Shown here: positions 34,626-46,900 of the stretch, one piece after another | Layout of the letters: each line of letters begins with the position of its first letter | Position numbering within the stretch: position 1 is the stretch's first letter | NCBI GenBank assembly: GCA_030144725.1 | Contig: JASKMD010000031.1 | Coordinates: 1,638,712 to 1,702,711 of the forward strand | DNA from: Haematococcus lacustris | Taxonomy: Eukaryota; Chlorophyta; Chlorophyceae; Chlamydomonadales; Haematococcaceae | Direction of reading: 5' to 3' | DNA: 64,000 bases | Position numbers and translations under genes: made by a program | The notes under the pieces: model-generated | Database searches by the model: none | The model's input: only the letters and a program-made list of their open reading frames with translations | What the model was told of the DNA's origin: nothing

Positions 34626-37600
34626 ATGGATGGCCTGGGGGGAAAGGGTGTGGATGCTCTCTGTACCCGCACGCCCACGGGCAGGTTCCCCGGCGCCTAC
34701 GACGCCTTCCAGGGCACGAGCATGCCCTTCGACTCCCCGCTGTTTCTGCCCATCCTGCCGGTGAGCGCTATAAGCCTGCCAAAATCTTTTTGTGTTGCAA
34801 GACATAATTGCTGATAGTTGCTGGGACCCTTCTATCTAGGTGGAGCCTAGCCCCACCACGGGCAGCCAGCATTGTCATCCGCTCTTTCATACCGGCAGAG
34901 CTCGGCAGGCAGCCTTGTCGAGTGTTGCCAAGCTTGGGTTGCCCCAAACAGAGAATGTGGCTACAGAAGCCGCAATCCATCTGCCGGTAAGGGCCAATCA
35001 GGTGGCCTCAGGAGTGGCATTCGTCCCGCCCGCGCGGTACGGCGCTCGCTCGCCGGCCATCCGCGCGGCCGAGACACACATTCGGGCCGTCTGCCCCCTG
35101 TGCATCTCGAATGCAGGTCTTGCAACCAGGGGTAGACGGGGAGACGATGACACACGTGCCTGACCCAGCGTGGAACTTCAACTTGAGAGAGGTGCTAGCG
35201 GCTGGTTCTGGTCCAGCGATGTTTGATGACGCCAACCAGCAGCCCAGTACGGCACCAAGAACATCATATCACAGCTCTGGCAAGCAGAGCGTCGCAAACG
35301 ACGACGGCTATCACTGGAGGAAGTAAGTGCGTGCGACTCGGTGGTTGCCGCGGCCCGCGCTTCCACTCACTGGCTGCATTTGCTGTGCGTACAGGTACGG
35401 CGAGAAGATCGTCAAGGGCAGCCCTAACCCCCGCAGTTACTACAAGTGCAGCCACAGTGGGTGTACCGCGAAGAAGATCGTTGAGAGAAGTGAACGAGGC
35501 GACATCCTAAACACCGAGTACAAAGTGCGGTGTTGACCACCGTCGTCGATCAGGCTCCCCATCCGCCGCCTTCACCAGCGGTGTGACCCGACATGCGCGC
35601 AGGGGGATCACACCCACCCAGCTCCTGCTGCAGCGAGAACATTGAAGCTTCGAGTGAAGAACGCAAAGGCCCAACAGGTCCAACAGGTTCGTTTACAAAA
35701 GCCGCAGACATTGTGTTTGTGCTTGGCTGGAGACAGCCCACTAACATGGCTGGCATGTCATGCCCTGCAGGCATCCTCCAGTCCGGATGGCAGTGTACTG
35801 CCTCAGCTCCCTCGGGTATCAGCCCCTCCACATGGGCTCAGCCAGTCACTGCCTATGCCAACCATCTTGTTTCAGCTACCAACAGTGTCACCTCTGCCGT
35901 CGGCCTTCAGCGGCATGTCTGGAGTGCTAGCTCTGCCACTGGGTCAGCCCTATGACAACAGCTTGCTCCCTATCCCAGATGGACTGGACCAGGCAACTGA
36001 AGAATCACCCAGCAAGCGTCTGGATGCCCTTGCAGGTCAGGGGGGCTGCTTGCCCTTGCCTGCTGCGCAAGCAAAGCCTCATGTATGTGTCGCAAACATG
36101 CTTCGTTGCTTGGTTGCAGCATATGCTGAAAAGGCAGAGAAACAGCACATCAGCCAGAGCAAGCGAGCAAGCGACTCGTTATTGCATCGCATTGGAGACC
36201 TTGCTGATGACGCAGCAGGAGCACTCTCCCTGTCCAATGCTGCTTCAGGCGACATTGACAGGCTGCCAGGCGCACTCTTGCTGCAGCGGCCGCAGAAGCT
36301 ACTGCAGCCTCTACGCAACATGTGCAAGAGGCAGCGTCCAGACACTGTTGCAGGCGACCAGGATGAATCAGCTGGCTCTGGGGATGCTCTGGCTGGCGTG
36401 AATAGTGGCCTGACCTATGTTGTGGAAGCAGAGACGGTGGAGGATGGCTACAGGCAAGTCATACACACTACCTAACATGCATACAAATGATGAGGTAGGG
36501 CCACACATGCCCTTCCAAAAGCTGTCACTGCTTAGTAATGCGAGCATGTAAAAACAGCATGCCTTCAGCATCTTGCCATGACTTCAGAGCTGTGTTAGTC
36601 TATCAAGTCTGTCAGAAGAAGGCAGCAAACCACAGGCAGTGGAGGCATCCAATGTATAGAGTGTGGGCATCCCCATGCATCTACACGTGATTATTGCAAG
36701 CCATCAAGCACCCAGCTTCAAACATTGCCATGGATGTTTGCCATGTACATGCATGGGTCATGCCAACTGCGCTTGCTTGTTTACTTTGATGCTTTATGTG
36801 GTATTCAGTTTTTGGTAATAAGAAGCAAACAAGCAGAAAACCTTATGGCACATGTATGCAGTGTGTGCAAATGTTGGCCATGTGGCAGCAGCTCGCCCTT
36901 GGTTTCTCCTCATCTAGCACAACACAAGGCTTCATGAATGGCAGCTCTGGCGAGCATTGCTGCCAACCCATCCTGCAGGTGGCGCAAGTACGGGCAGAAG
37001 TTTGTGAAGGGGAGTTCACATCCCCGCTCATACTACAAGTGCACGAGCCAGGACTGCTCTGTGCGGAAACATGTCGAGCGCAGCTCGCACGGATCAAACT
37101 GGCTGCTCATCACATATGAGAACACACACAACCACGCGATGCCCCAGGGAGGCGTGTCCGGGTCTTGCCGCAGTCCCACAAGAACAGGTGGGTGGTGGCC
37201 TTACTGGCACTTCTGAAGGAGGCCCGCATAATCCTGAGCAAATGCTACCTTTGCTTTCACCATTGCGCCTGTGCACCACTTTCAGCATGTCTGCAGGCCT
37301 GCTGCTCATCCCACCAGCTCCATGCGTTCGGGCTGTTTGTGTTGAAATGTTTAGCAGCTACTTGTTTGCATCAGCTCTGCCTGGCAACTTCACCCGCCTC
37401 AGCACAACTTCACGCACACGAGGCACACCAGCCCCCTTGTCCCTCACTAGGGCCTCCATTTGAGCCGGACCATTAGGGACCACTAGTGGCCACTAGCGTG
37501 AATACTAGGGACCATTAGTGGTTGAAAGTCGCTCGATTCTATTGGTATCCCTTTACATTACGGGAGAAGTAAGAATATTTTATCTTCCCGTAAATATCAG

Positions 37601-40059
37601 ACATTTTCCAACCCATTCTTACTTGTGTCCGCCCTAGCAGCACTATCTGAAACAATCCGCCCTATCTAGCACAAGCCCCCTAACTAGCACAAGCCCTGTA
37701 ACTAGCCCAAGCCCGCTATCTAGCACAAGCCCCTATTTGAAACAACCCGCCCTATCCTATCAATGCAGCCAGTAACTTCATCTTTGCGGCCTTGCTGGCT
37801 GCCTCACTAGCCCTGAACTCTTCAAAGCCAGCAATTGGTGTTAATGTGTTGATGTGTGATGTTAGGTGAGTATACCCATTGCACATGGATATGGTGCATG
37901 AGTGCCTACACCACCTACGCCATTGCCTGACCGCGAGGGCAATGGTGTAGAATGGGCGTGGAGAACATGCACTGATGTAAATGCACTGATGAAGGCACTG
38001 ATGTGGATGCACTGATGACAGCTCAAATGGGGGGGGGCACACACTACTGTGCCTCAGCAGGCTGCTGCTGCTGCTGGGGCGGCGGCTTGTCTTGCACCCG
38101 CTTGTAGCCCAGGCCAGGGTACTCCTTGCTCTTGGCTGGCAGAGCTGGCATGTCTGGCCCCCAGCGCAGCTCCAATGGGCGCCACCTGCTCTTCCCAATG
38201 CGCTGCATGTTCAGCGCTGCATTGCAGTCCCTGTCCAGCCACCTGCCTGGTTGTGGTGCTGGCTTGGCTTTGGCAGCCTTGCCATGGGCCTTGCCTTTGC
38301 CCTTGGTGGCTGGGTGGGCTCAGCTGCCTGGCTCAGCCTCAGTGCGATTGCTACGCTTGGCTGGCGGAGGAGTGCTGGGCCCAGGCTCTGAGACTGCTGG
38401 CTGTGTGGCTGCCTGGCTGCTGCATGGGGCCTGTGGGGGCTTGCGTGGTGCCGCTACAGGGCACCACATCAGGCCCCTCACTGGCTGGTCACGCTGCTGG
38501 CTACAGGCTGGATGCAGCAGGCGGTGTTCCACCTGCCTTGCTGGGGCCTTCTAGCCTGCAGGCCTGGTGGCATTGAGTGTGTTCAGCTGCTCCTCACAGG
38601 GCTGCTGGCCATTCACTGCTGAGCTGACCCGGCTGCTTCGGTGCTCATCCACAAGCACCACCCTGCCCCGCCGCTGGTCTATGCCCTGGGCCAGCACACC
38701 ACCTTGCAGCAGGCACGCAACACCGCATCGGCACCCCACCCTCCCCTGGTGCCATTGGTAGCTGCACCAAAGAACACCACCAGCTGCTTGGCCACCACCA
38801 CCAGCTTCTGATATTGCCTTTTCAAGCAACTTGGGTTCCCCGGGATATTCACGGAGTGATGTCCCATGTACAGAGACACGCAGCAGTCCAGGGCAGTCTG
38901 CAATGCTCGCCTCCAGCCCGACAAGGCGCGCCAGCCCGAAAGGCACACAGCTACCATATTATCTCCACCCTGCCAGTCCTGCGCCTGCTTGCTTTTGTGT
39001 GGCGCAATCATCGTAAGGAACACCTGGTTCTGCTCCCGCTGCTACGCCAAGCGTGCCCCTGCGTATGTCTCTGCCATTGTGTTCATTGCTTCTTGGGCTG
39101 GGTAATGCACTTGTCATTCACTCCTTGCATGTCACCAGACAGCACACAGAAGGGACTGCCAAACACATGTCATATTATTGTCACTAGATTGTTCATTGGG
39201 GGTTGCCAGGGTCTGGGCCAATTAGAAGTCCAATGGCATGCAGAAGAACAATTCACACCATGATGCACAGGCAGGCAGGCATGTCCAAATGTCGTGGCTG
39301 CTCTGCCCAGGTCATCTGGATGCCGACGGTGACGCATGGCATCCAGCGTGTGCTGACAATGCCGATGCTGCAGCGGCTAGCCCACGCTTCTCCCACCACC
39401 CACGCGGCTGTGCAGCTCAACCACTTGTTGAAATGGTCATGCTGCCACAGCCACATCGCAGCGGTCACCAGCAGCCCCTGCAGCTCAACCACCAGCAGCA
39501 AGACCCTGGGCTGCGTAATGCAGCAGTAGGCGGTGCAGCCAGGGCAGCCAGTGGCGTTGCCGACATCAACGATCTGCTGCCATTCCTCCAGAACCTGCCT
39601 CCATCAGCGACAGCCTCAGCTGGCATGCCTCCACTCATCATCAGGACGGAGCGGTCACGCACATCTGCCACGAACCTCAACATGGGCGCTGCAGGGGGTG
39701 CAGTAGCTGAGGCTGGGGTCACAGGCGCAATCGGCCCAGGTGCCCTGGTCACCACCCCTGGCAGTGCCCTGCTGCTCGACAGCCTATCCAGTGGGGCATT
39801 GGGGGTGCTAGGCAGTATGTCCATCGATGCGTTCTCGCAGCTCTTTGCCAGGCACCAGGAGCAGCAAGCAGGATCAAGCAACGCATGGGACCCAGCTGCC
39901 TGCCTCAACACCCCAAAGGTGCCTGCTGCAGTCAACGTAGCCAATGTCTGCAGTCTGCTTTCACCCACCCTTGCAGGCAGCTTGACCTTGTCTAGAGAAG
40001 CTAGAGATGCGCAGTTGCCACTGGCACCAGACTTGGTCCTGGGTGGGACACAGATGTAG
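34626..40059 (+). CDS. WRKY transcription factor with two WRKY domains (group I type)
   Basis: WRKY proteins bind W-box DNA in the nucleus. Exons: 34626-34760, 34840-34986, 35117-35322, 35395-35524, 35554-35580, perhaps 35648-35677, 35771-36035, 36120-36453, 36979-37187, 39311-40059; phases close, about 743 residues. Domain 1: [20 protein letters not shown] then [19 protein letters not shown]; an intron splits the Lys codon of WRKYG, a classic plant WRKY position. Domain 2 (about residue 425): CTSQDC and HNHAMP around [20 protein letters not shown] minus its first Cys (the coding reads YRWRKYGQK after splicing); ligands are C-X4-C-X23-H-X-H. The intron before domain 2 has a GC donor (CAG|GCAAGT). 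Domain 1 ends in APHPPPSPA, so the usual HNH is reduced to a single His. The last intron (37188-39310) holds Fanzor copy B. The C-terminal exon is low-complexity. Start ATG is the first in frame; a second at 34713 is possible. Confidence 0.88.
37436..37530. repeat. Repeat boundary with AGGGACCACTAG motifs (near copy B)
   Basis: The segment with CTAGGGCCTCCA then GGGACCACTAG also occurs near copy D (46385-46455), and the GGGACCACTAG part at 49170-49197. It may mark the end of the mobile unit or another repeat family. Confidence 0.5.
37866..38047 (-). ncRNA. Conserved non-coding tail of Fanzor copy B; candidate guide (omega) RNA region
   Basis: Sequence following the copy B open frame (minus strand) is shared with copies C, D and E. 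Its core at 37915-37950 folds as a 13-pair stem, CTACGCCATTGCC against GGCAATGGTGTAG (one G-U pair), with a 10-nt loop. In TnpB/Fanzor systems the guide RNA comes from the 3' end of the nuclease gene; whether this is one is inference. Confidence 0.35.
38048..38815 (-). pseudogene. Fanzor-like nuclease relic, copy B, in the last WRKY intron
   Basis: The C-terminal half of a Fanzor-like gene lies antisense within the WRKY intron 37188-39310. Reading down the minus strand: [52 protein letters not shown], a Lys-Pro-Ala linker, [19 protein letters not shown], and [22 protein letters not shown] matches the Fanzor DExRTS block, and RDCNAALNM is the RuvC-III motif. A 1-nt deletion relative to copy E (near 38680) breaks the frame between KVV and the VDEHR block; copy C has the same change. 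Homology stops near 38815. Beyond it the minus strand has an unrelated-looking open frame (to 39023). No RuvC-I or LRLYGAQD region is present. Confidence 0.75.
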
Positions 40060-40982
40060 AGCAGGCCTGCAGCCTCCTTACCCTCCTCGTACACCCCTTC
40101 CTTCTCATCCTACTCATCAACAGGTCACTTGCAGGTTGTGTGCAGCAAGGCGTCATGCGTGCAATGTGGACAAAGCATTTGCATATACCCTGTGCATGTT
40201 GCATGTGCATGGCATATGCATGGCATACGCATGCGCATGATGCAAGCATGGGCGATAAGACAGGGGGCTATTGGCAGGCTGACGGCGCAGGTTGCGACAG
40301 CAGTTGTTTCACAGGAACAAACTCTGTTGCAGTTCTGTTAGGACAGGTTCGAGACAAACAGCAAAGAATGGCGTGCATAACATTGAGAATAAATGTTTTA
40401 TCGTGACCTTTTGACCTTGTTGATAGGCTGCTCGACCTGTTGATAATGGACAAAACAGGAGTCAACTGCCCTGTTACACATGGAATAACATGTTTGACTT
40501 TGGGTAATCTCTCAGCTACAGTCCGATTGTAACTTCATCGGTTGCACCCTTGATGACCACAAATTCACACCGGTGGCACGGTCCCTTCAAAGATCACTGG
40601 GCATCCCATCAAAACTAACAGCATCAAAAGCTAACAGCTTGTCAAAAATACTCAGCCCTATTGGAATTCGGGCCCAGCCATCCTTTCGTAGCATCCATTC
40701 CTGCGCCTTTCCTCCAGCCTCTTCCCAGCCTCTCGCCCTCCTCTTCCCAGCCTCACCACAAGATATTGGCGAAGTCCTAACCCTGCAGCTGCGCTGACCA
40801 TCATCTTATGCGCTATCATGAAAATCATTATAATCTCACATGCGATAATCAATACGGACATGTCCCATCTCCCAACATGCGGTAGCATCGGGCTAGAGCA
40901 TTGATGCTGACTGCCAGCCTATGGCTGGTCAAATGGGTATGCAGTAGATAAGTCGCCGAGCCGCGCGGTTGAGCTTGCTGCG
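40060..40982. other. Intergenic region between WRKY and WW-domain genes
   Basis: AT-richer than its flanks, with no recognised gene. A TGTAA at 40528-40532 is a possible WRKY poly(A) signal, though 470 nt from the stop. Confidence 0.45.
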
Positions 40983-43900
40983 ATGGAGGAGGTGCGAGCC
41001 GCAGCCGCGGAGTTGAACATCGTGCTGGTGAGGGCGAGGCTCTAGTCGTGGAGACAGCATGCGGGTGCGGTATATGTTACTGGGATTCACCAGCAGCGTG
41101 TGCGTAATGCCAGGAGGAGAAGCCTGGCTTCCTCAACCTCATCACCGACATGCTGAGGCCCGAGAGCCTGCCAGCCGGGTGGTCAGCCAGCTATGATGCA
41201 GCCAGTGGCAGGCGCAGATATGAGCATGCCAGCAGTCAGAGCGTTCAGTGGGTTCACCCCCTGCTGGACTACTACAGAGGTGCTGCCTACATGGAGGCTG
41301 GCGGGTACAGACGCATGCTGGCAGCTGAGTCGAAAATTCCTCCAACTGATGAGGAGGTAAGGCCCAACCTTACATGATTCACGCTGATTTAATGGTGAAG
41401 GTGCTGTGTGGAGCATACCCAATGCACATGGTGCATGAGTGCCTACCACCTACACTATTGCCTGACCGCGAGGGTTATGGTGTAGAGTTGGCATGAAAAA
41501 CATGCGCTGATGTGAATTGATGACAGCTCGTATGGGGGGGGCACACCATACTGTGCCTCAGCATGCTGCTGCTGTGGCTACAAGCTGCTGCTGCGGTGGC
41601 TTGTCTTGCACCCGCTTGTAGCCCAGGCCAGGGTACTCCTTGCCCTTGGCTGGCAGAGCTGGCATGTCTGGCCCCCAGCGCAGCTCCAATGGGCGCCACC
41701 TGCTCTCCCCAATGTGCTGCATGTTCAGCGCTGCATTGCAGTCCCTGTCCAGCCACCTGCCTGGTTGTGGTGCTGGCTTGGCTATAGCAGCCTTGCCGTG
41801 GGCCTTGCCTTTGCCCTTGGTGGGCTGGGTGGGCGCAGCTGCCTGCTCAGCCTCAGTGCGATTGCTATGCTTGGCTGGCAGGGGACTGCTGGGCCCAGGC
41901 TCTGAGACTGCTGGCTGTGTGGCTGCCTGGCTGGTGCATGGGGCCTGTGGGGGCGTGCGTGGTGCCAGTAAAGGGCACCACATCAGGCCCTTCACTGGCT
42001 GGTCACGCTGCTGGCTCTAGGCTGGACGCACTAGGCGGTGTTCCACCTGCCTTGCTGGGGCCTTCCGGCCTGCAGGCCTGGTGGCATTGAGTTTGATCAG
42101 CTGCTCCTCACAGGGCTGCTGGCCATTCACTGCTGAGCTGACCCGGCTGCTTCGGTGCTCATCCACAAGCACCACCCTTCCCCGCCGCTGGTCTATGCCC
42201 TGGGCCAGCACACCACCTTGCAGCAGGCACGCAGCACCGCATCAGCACCCCACCCTCCCCCAGTGCCAATGCCGGCTGCACCAAAGAACACGTATAACTG
42301 CTTGGCACGCCCATGGCGCTCCATGGCCACCTCAGCCATGTCCTCCAACTGCAGTCATGCACTCAAGGCATACACGTGGTAGCTGATATGGTGGCACAGG
42401 CTAGGCATGGCACAGTCAACTACTCTTTCACCTCATGCCCAACGCATCATATCTCAACACATAACCATCCCACCCACCCACCCACCCACCCACCCTCACC
42501 TTCTTGAAGTACTGCTCCAGTGCCCGGTCCTGGGCTCCGTACAGCCTCAGCCTCTGCCATGCCCACTTGGGGTCCAGGTAGACCTCCCACACCGCGTCAC
42601 ATGTGGTCAGGGTGACAGCGATGTGCTTCAAGTTGGCCACCAGGGAGATGCCGGCTGAGCTTGCTGCTGCCAGTTGCTTGAGGTGGGGCTGGATCGGCGC
42701 TAGCCACCGCTGGGTAGTGCGGCTGGCATTGTTCAGGCCACTGGCCTACTGCACTTGGCCCTTGGTCAGCCTCCACTGGGCCAGCTGATCTGCTACCAAC
42801 TCCTGGTCCCAAACCCCTGAGGCTGCGCTGACTGCCTGGGTGGCTGGATCAAACACAAGCTCACGCTACCCAGCTATGGCCTTGCCTATGTGGGGGTGTC
42901 CCACCGCATGGGCCGCTGCTGCTTTTGCACTTGGGCGGCTGTTGCTTCTGGCCGCAGCGGGTGGGGCAGGAGGAGGGGGAGGGGGCGTGTGGAGTGCACA
43001 CACACGCTGACACCGTCTGTCTCCACAGTGCTGGCTCTGAGCAGTCTAAAGTGTGAAAGCAGTCTAAGGCAGTCAGCAACGCTTGGTCAGCTTCCAGCGG
43101 GCCACCTGCTTGAGGCATTGCAGTCAATTCAGGCAAGCTGCACCAATGTGGTTGGAAGCTTGCACACTAGGTCGTCGCCAACGCCTGCTGGCAGACAACT
43201 TCAGCAGCCTGCCCCTGCCCCTGCCCCTGCCCCGCCCTTGCTCCTGTTCCTACGTGCCTGTTATGCCCATGGCTCACGGCACTGTGTTCGTCCTGCCGTC
43301 ATTGAGCTGAAGCATACCCCCCAACAGCTCAACCCTCTAACAGCTCATGTGGTGCTGGAAGGTATCCTCATGCATCCTTGCCTGACATAACCACACGGCT
43401 GGAAGCAGTGGACAGGCACAGGGCAGCGGTGCGGACCCTGCACCCACACTGCAGTGCTCCCTCCACTGTGCCAGTGACCTGACAGCTGGTGGGTCACACC
43501 GCATGCTCTCAGGCTGCCTGGCAAGCCCCACACTGCAGGTGGCAGAGATGTGCACCTACCTGCACGTGGGCCTGGATGAGGATGCATATGTCAAGGTGGG
43601 CCGTCACCATCATCATTGGGTCCTCATCAGTTCGGATCATCACCAACACCATCAACATCATCATTACATGGATTGTCATCTTGACCTGGAATGGTGTGGT
43701 TCAAGCCTCAGTGCAGGTAGTTGGCCTAGCAGGCAATGACTGACATGGGTTGTAACAGAATCACAAGTTTTCAGTGTTTTGGACCGCATATCGGCGAATG
43801 CCATGTCATGCTGTGTCATGTCATGGCATGGCACACAGCAGAGCAGCTATTGCTGGCTGGGACGCCGTAGCGATGCCATCGTCACACACATTCAAACCAT

Positions 43901-46900
43901 GAACCTATTGGGTAGGCTGGCAACACTGCCGCAACACATACACGTAAAGATCTGCAATGCATTGCACAAGCTGGCACGCCATGCCTCACAATGCTGGCTC
44001 ACACTTGAGCAGCTGTTTTGCTGGCTGGGACCCGCGACCCGCACCGATGCCGTAGCCACATGCAGTGGCTCCCTGTCAGCCTGCCCTGCCTGCCCTGCCT
44101 GCTCTGCCTGCTCTGCCTGCCCTGCCTGCCCTGCCTGCCCTGCCTGCCCTGCCCGCCCTGCCCGCCCTGCCCGCCCTGCCCGCCCTGCCCGCCCTGCCCG
44201 CCCTGCCCTGCCTGCCCTGCCTGCCCTGCCTGCCCTGCCCGCCCTGCCCGCCCTGCCTGCCCTGCCCGCCCTGCCCGCCCTGCCCGCCCTGCCCGCCCTG
44301 CCCGCCCTGCCCTGCCTGCCCTGCCTGCCCTGCCCGCCCTGCCCGCCCTGCCCGCCCTGCCCGCACTGCCCGCACTGCCCGCACTGCCCGCACTGCCCGC
44401 ACTGCCCGCACTGCCCGCACTGCCCTGCCTGCCCTGCCTGCCCTGCCCGCCCTGCCCGCCCTGCCCGCCCTGCCCGCACTGCCCGCACTGCCCGCACTGC
44501 CCGCACTGCCCTGCCTGCCCTGCCTGCCCTGCCGCCCTGCCGCCCTGGGTCACACGAAGCACACAGCCGCTGCTTTGCTCAATGCCAGAGGCGCCCATGT
44601 GTCCGTATGAGCAAGCAACCCTGTGCATGTGTGTGTGTGTGTGTATGCGTGCACCACACCACAGGAGGTGGCCCACATGGCCATCAGTGCCCCGCTGCCT
44701 GACGGCTGGGAGGAGGTGGAGGATGAGGAGGGCGGCGCTGTGCTGTTCAAGTGAGACGGGCCCCGGGCTGTGCTAGGCAGGCAGGTGCATAGGGCAGGGC
44801 AGGGCGGGGAGGGGAGGGGAGGGGAGGGGAGGGGAGGGGAGGGGAGGGGAGGGGAGGGGAGGGGAGGGGAGGGGAGGGGAGGGGAGGGGAGGGGAGGGGA
44901 GGGGAGGGGAGGGGAGGGGAGGGGAGGGGAGGGGAGGGGAGGGGAGGGGAGGGGAGGGGAGGGGAGGGGAGGGGAGGGGAGGGGAGGGGAGGGGAGGGGA
45001 GGGGAGGGGCGGGGCGGGGCGGGGCGGGGCGGGGCGGGGCGGCGGGCAGGAGTGGGAGTGGGGGTGGGGGTGAGTATGAGTATGAGTATTGGGGCGAGTG
45101 CAGGTGCCATATAGGGGCAAGGGCCAGCAGCCCCCAGCACAGTGACTGACCACGAACAACACCATGTGATCAGAAACCTCGTTCCATCAACAAAAGGGGG
45201 GAGAGGCGACAGCAGTGTTAGGTGTTCGGGTGATCAGGTTGCAAGGCCCTGCTTCTGTTGTTTGTCGGGCCCTGCATTTGCTTGGTGTTGCCCTTTCCCT
45301 TGTTCATTGCGCTACGTGCTTTGAGACGGCTATCAGACTCAGCACAAGTTATCATGAGCAACACTGCTAGGTTCAGTACGACCCTGCAGCGGCCCCCACC
45401 CCCCACCCCCTCTTGGCAGGAACAAGGCCACGGGGGAAGTGAAGGAGGCGCACCCCTTGGACGCTTACTTTGTGGAGCTCATAGCCAGGCGGCGGGCCGA
45501 GCTGCAGGAGCGTGGGGCGGGTGAGACCCGGCTTGCTGCTGCCCTCCATGCACCTGGGCTTGCATGCAGCAGCACCCACTGACAGCATGTGTGTGCTGGG
45601 TGTGAGGTTTGAACTGTTTGCATTGGTTTGAAATGTACAAACAGCATGGAGGGTGGGCTCGCCCTCTCCTGCATGGCAAGCACTGGCGGGGCCACTGTCA
45701 CAGCACTTGGTGCTCACACCATGCAGGTGTGATGCTCAAATCCGCCCTGGCAGCGCAGCGGCTGACTGTCTTAGCCTCCAAGGTGTCAGCCGCCGCCACC
45801 GTTGCCCTGACAGCAGCGCACTGGAAGGCGGTGGCTGCCAAGCCAGATGCTCACCCAGCCTCACCCGCTGAGGGCCCCGGAGAGCCGACAGCTGGGGATG
45901 CGGCTGCAGGGGTGGAGAGGCAGGGCAATGGCCTGTCGGCTGCCACAGTGCTGCCGGACGCTGAGGTGGTCAGGGAACCAGGGCCAGTGGAGGCTGCGGA
46001 CGCGGAGGCAGAGGGGGTGCGTGAAGAGGTGAGAGCAGCTGGGGGAGGAGAGGTGAGGGGGTGGGTGCCTGCCTGCTGGCGTCCGTCCTATCACTGCAGC
46101 CAGCCAGGGTTACACAGACTGACTCCTTGCTGAGGCCACACCTGCTGCTGAACTAGCCGTCAAGACTATGTCAAGGCATGACCCTGTTTCATCTTAGCTC
46201 GTGGAACCCATCCAACTCCTGAGAGCCATGGAAACCGCTCCTTTCACTGAAGATATATGTTAGCTCTTACAGGGAGCCTTGACTCGGGGTCAAATGACAT
46301 GCTGGCTGAACACCTATAGCATTCACTACAGCCGTCCTGCAATCCTCATGCAGCCCCCTTGTCCCCTTGTCCCCTTGTGGAGGATCAGCCCCTTTGTCCC
46401 ACACTAGGGCCTCCACTTGAGTCGGACCACAAGGGACCACTAGGGATCAATAGCTGAATCATTCAGAAGGTGTTAAAGGGCTGTGTGGAGTATACCCAAT
46501 GCACATGGACATAGTGCATGAGGGCCTACCGACTACACCATTGCTTGACCCTTGAGGGCTATGGTCTAGAGTTGGCATGAGCTGCATACACTAATTGTGA
46601 GCTGATGACAGCTCAAATGGAGGGGGCACACACTACAGTGCCTCAGCAGGCCGCTGCTGCTGCTGGGCCTTGGGGGGCTGGTCTCGCACCCGCTGGTAGC
46701 CCAGGCCAGGGTACTCCTTGCCCTTGGCTGGCAAAGCTGTCTGGCCACAAGCACAGCTCCAATGGGCGCCACCTGCTCTCCCCAATGCGCTGCATGTTCA
46801 GCGCTGCATTGCAGTCCCTGTCCAGCCACCTTCTTGGCTGTGGTGCTGGCTTGGCTTTGGCAGCCTTGCCCTGGGCCTTGCCTTTGCCCTTGGTGGGCTG

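Noticed and set aside
38816..39023. Minus-strand open frame upstream of Fanzor copy B as its N-terminal domain
   Set aside because: It shares nothing with the equivalent part of copies C and E, so I leave it unassigned.
43892..44776. Collagen-like and Leu-Pro-Ala open frames of over 200 codons
   Set aside because: They cross the GC-rich minisatellite 44080-44545 in an intron; open in many frames only because the repeat lacks stops.
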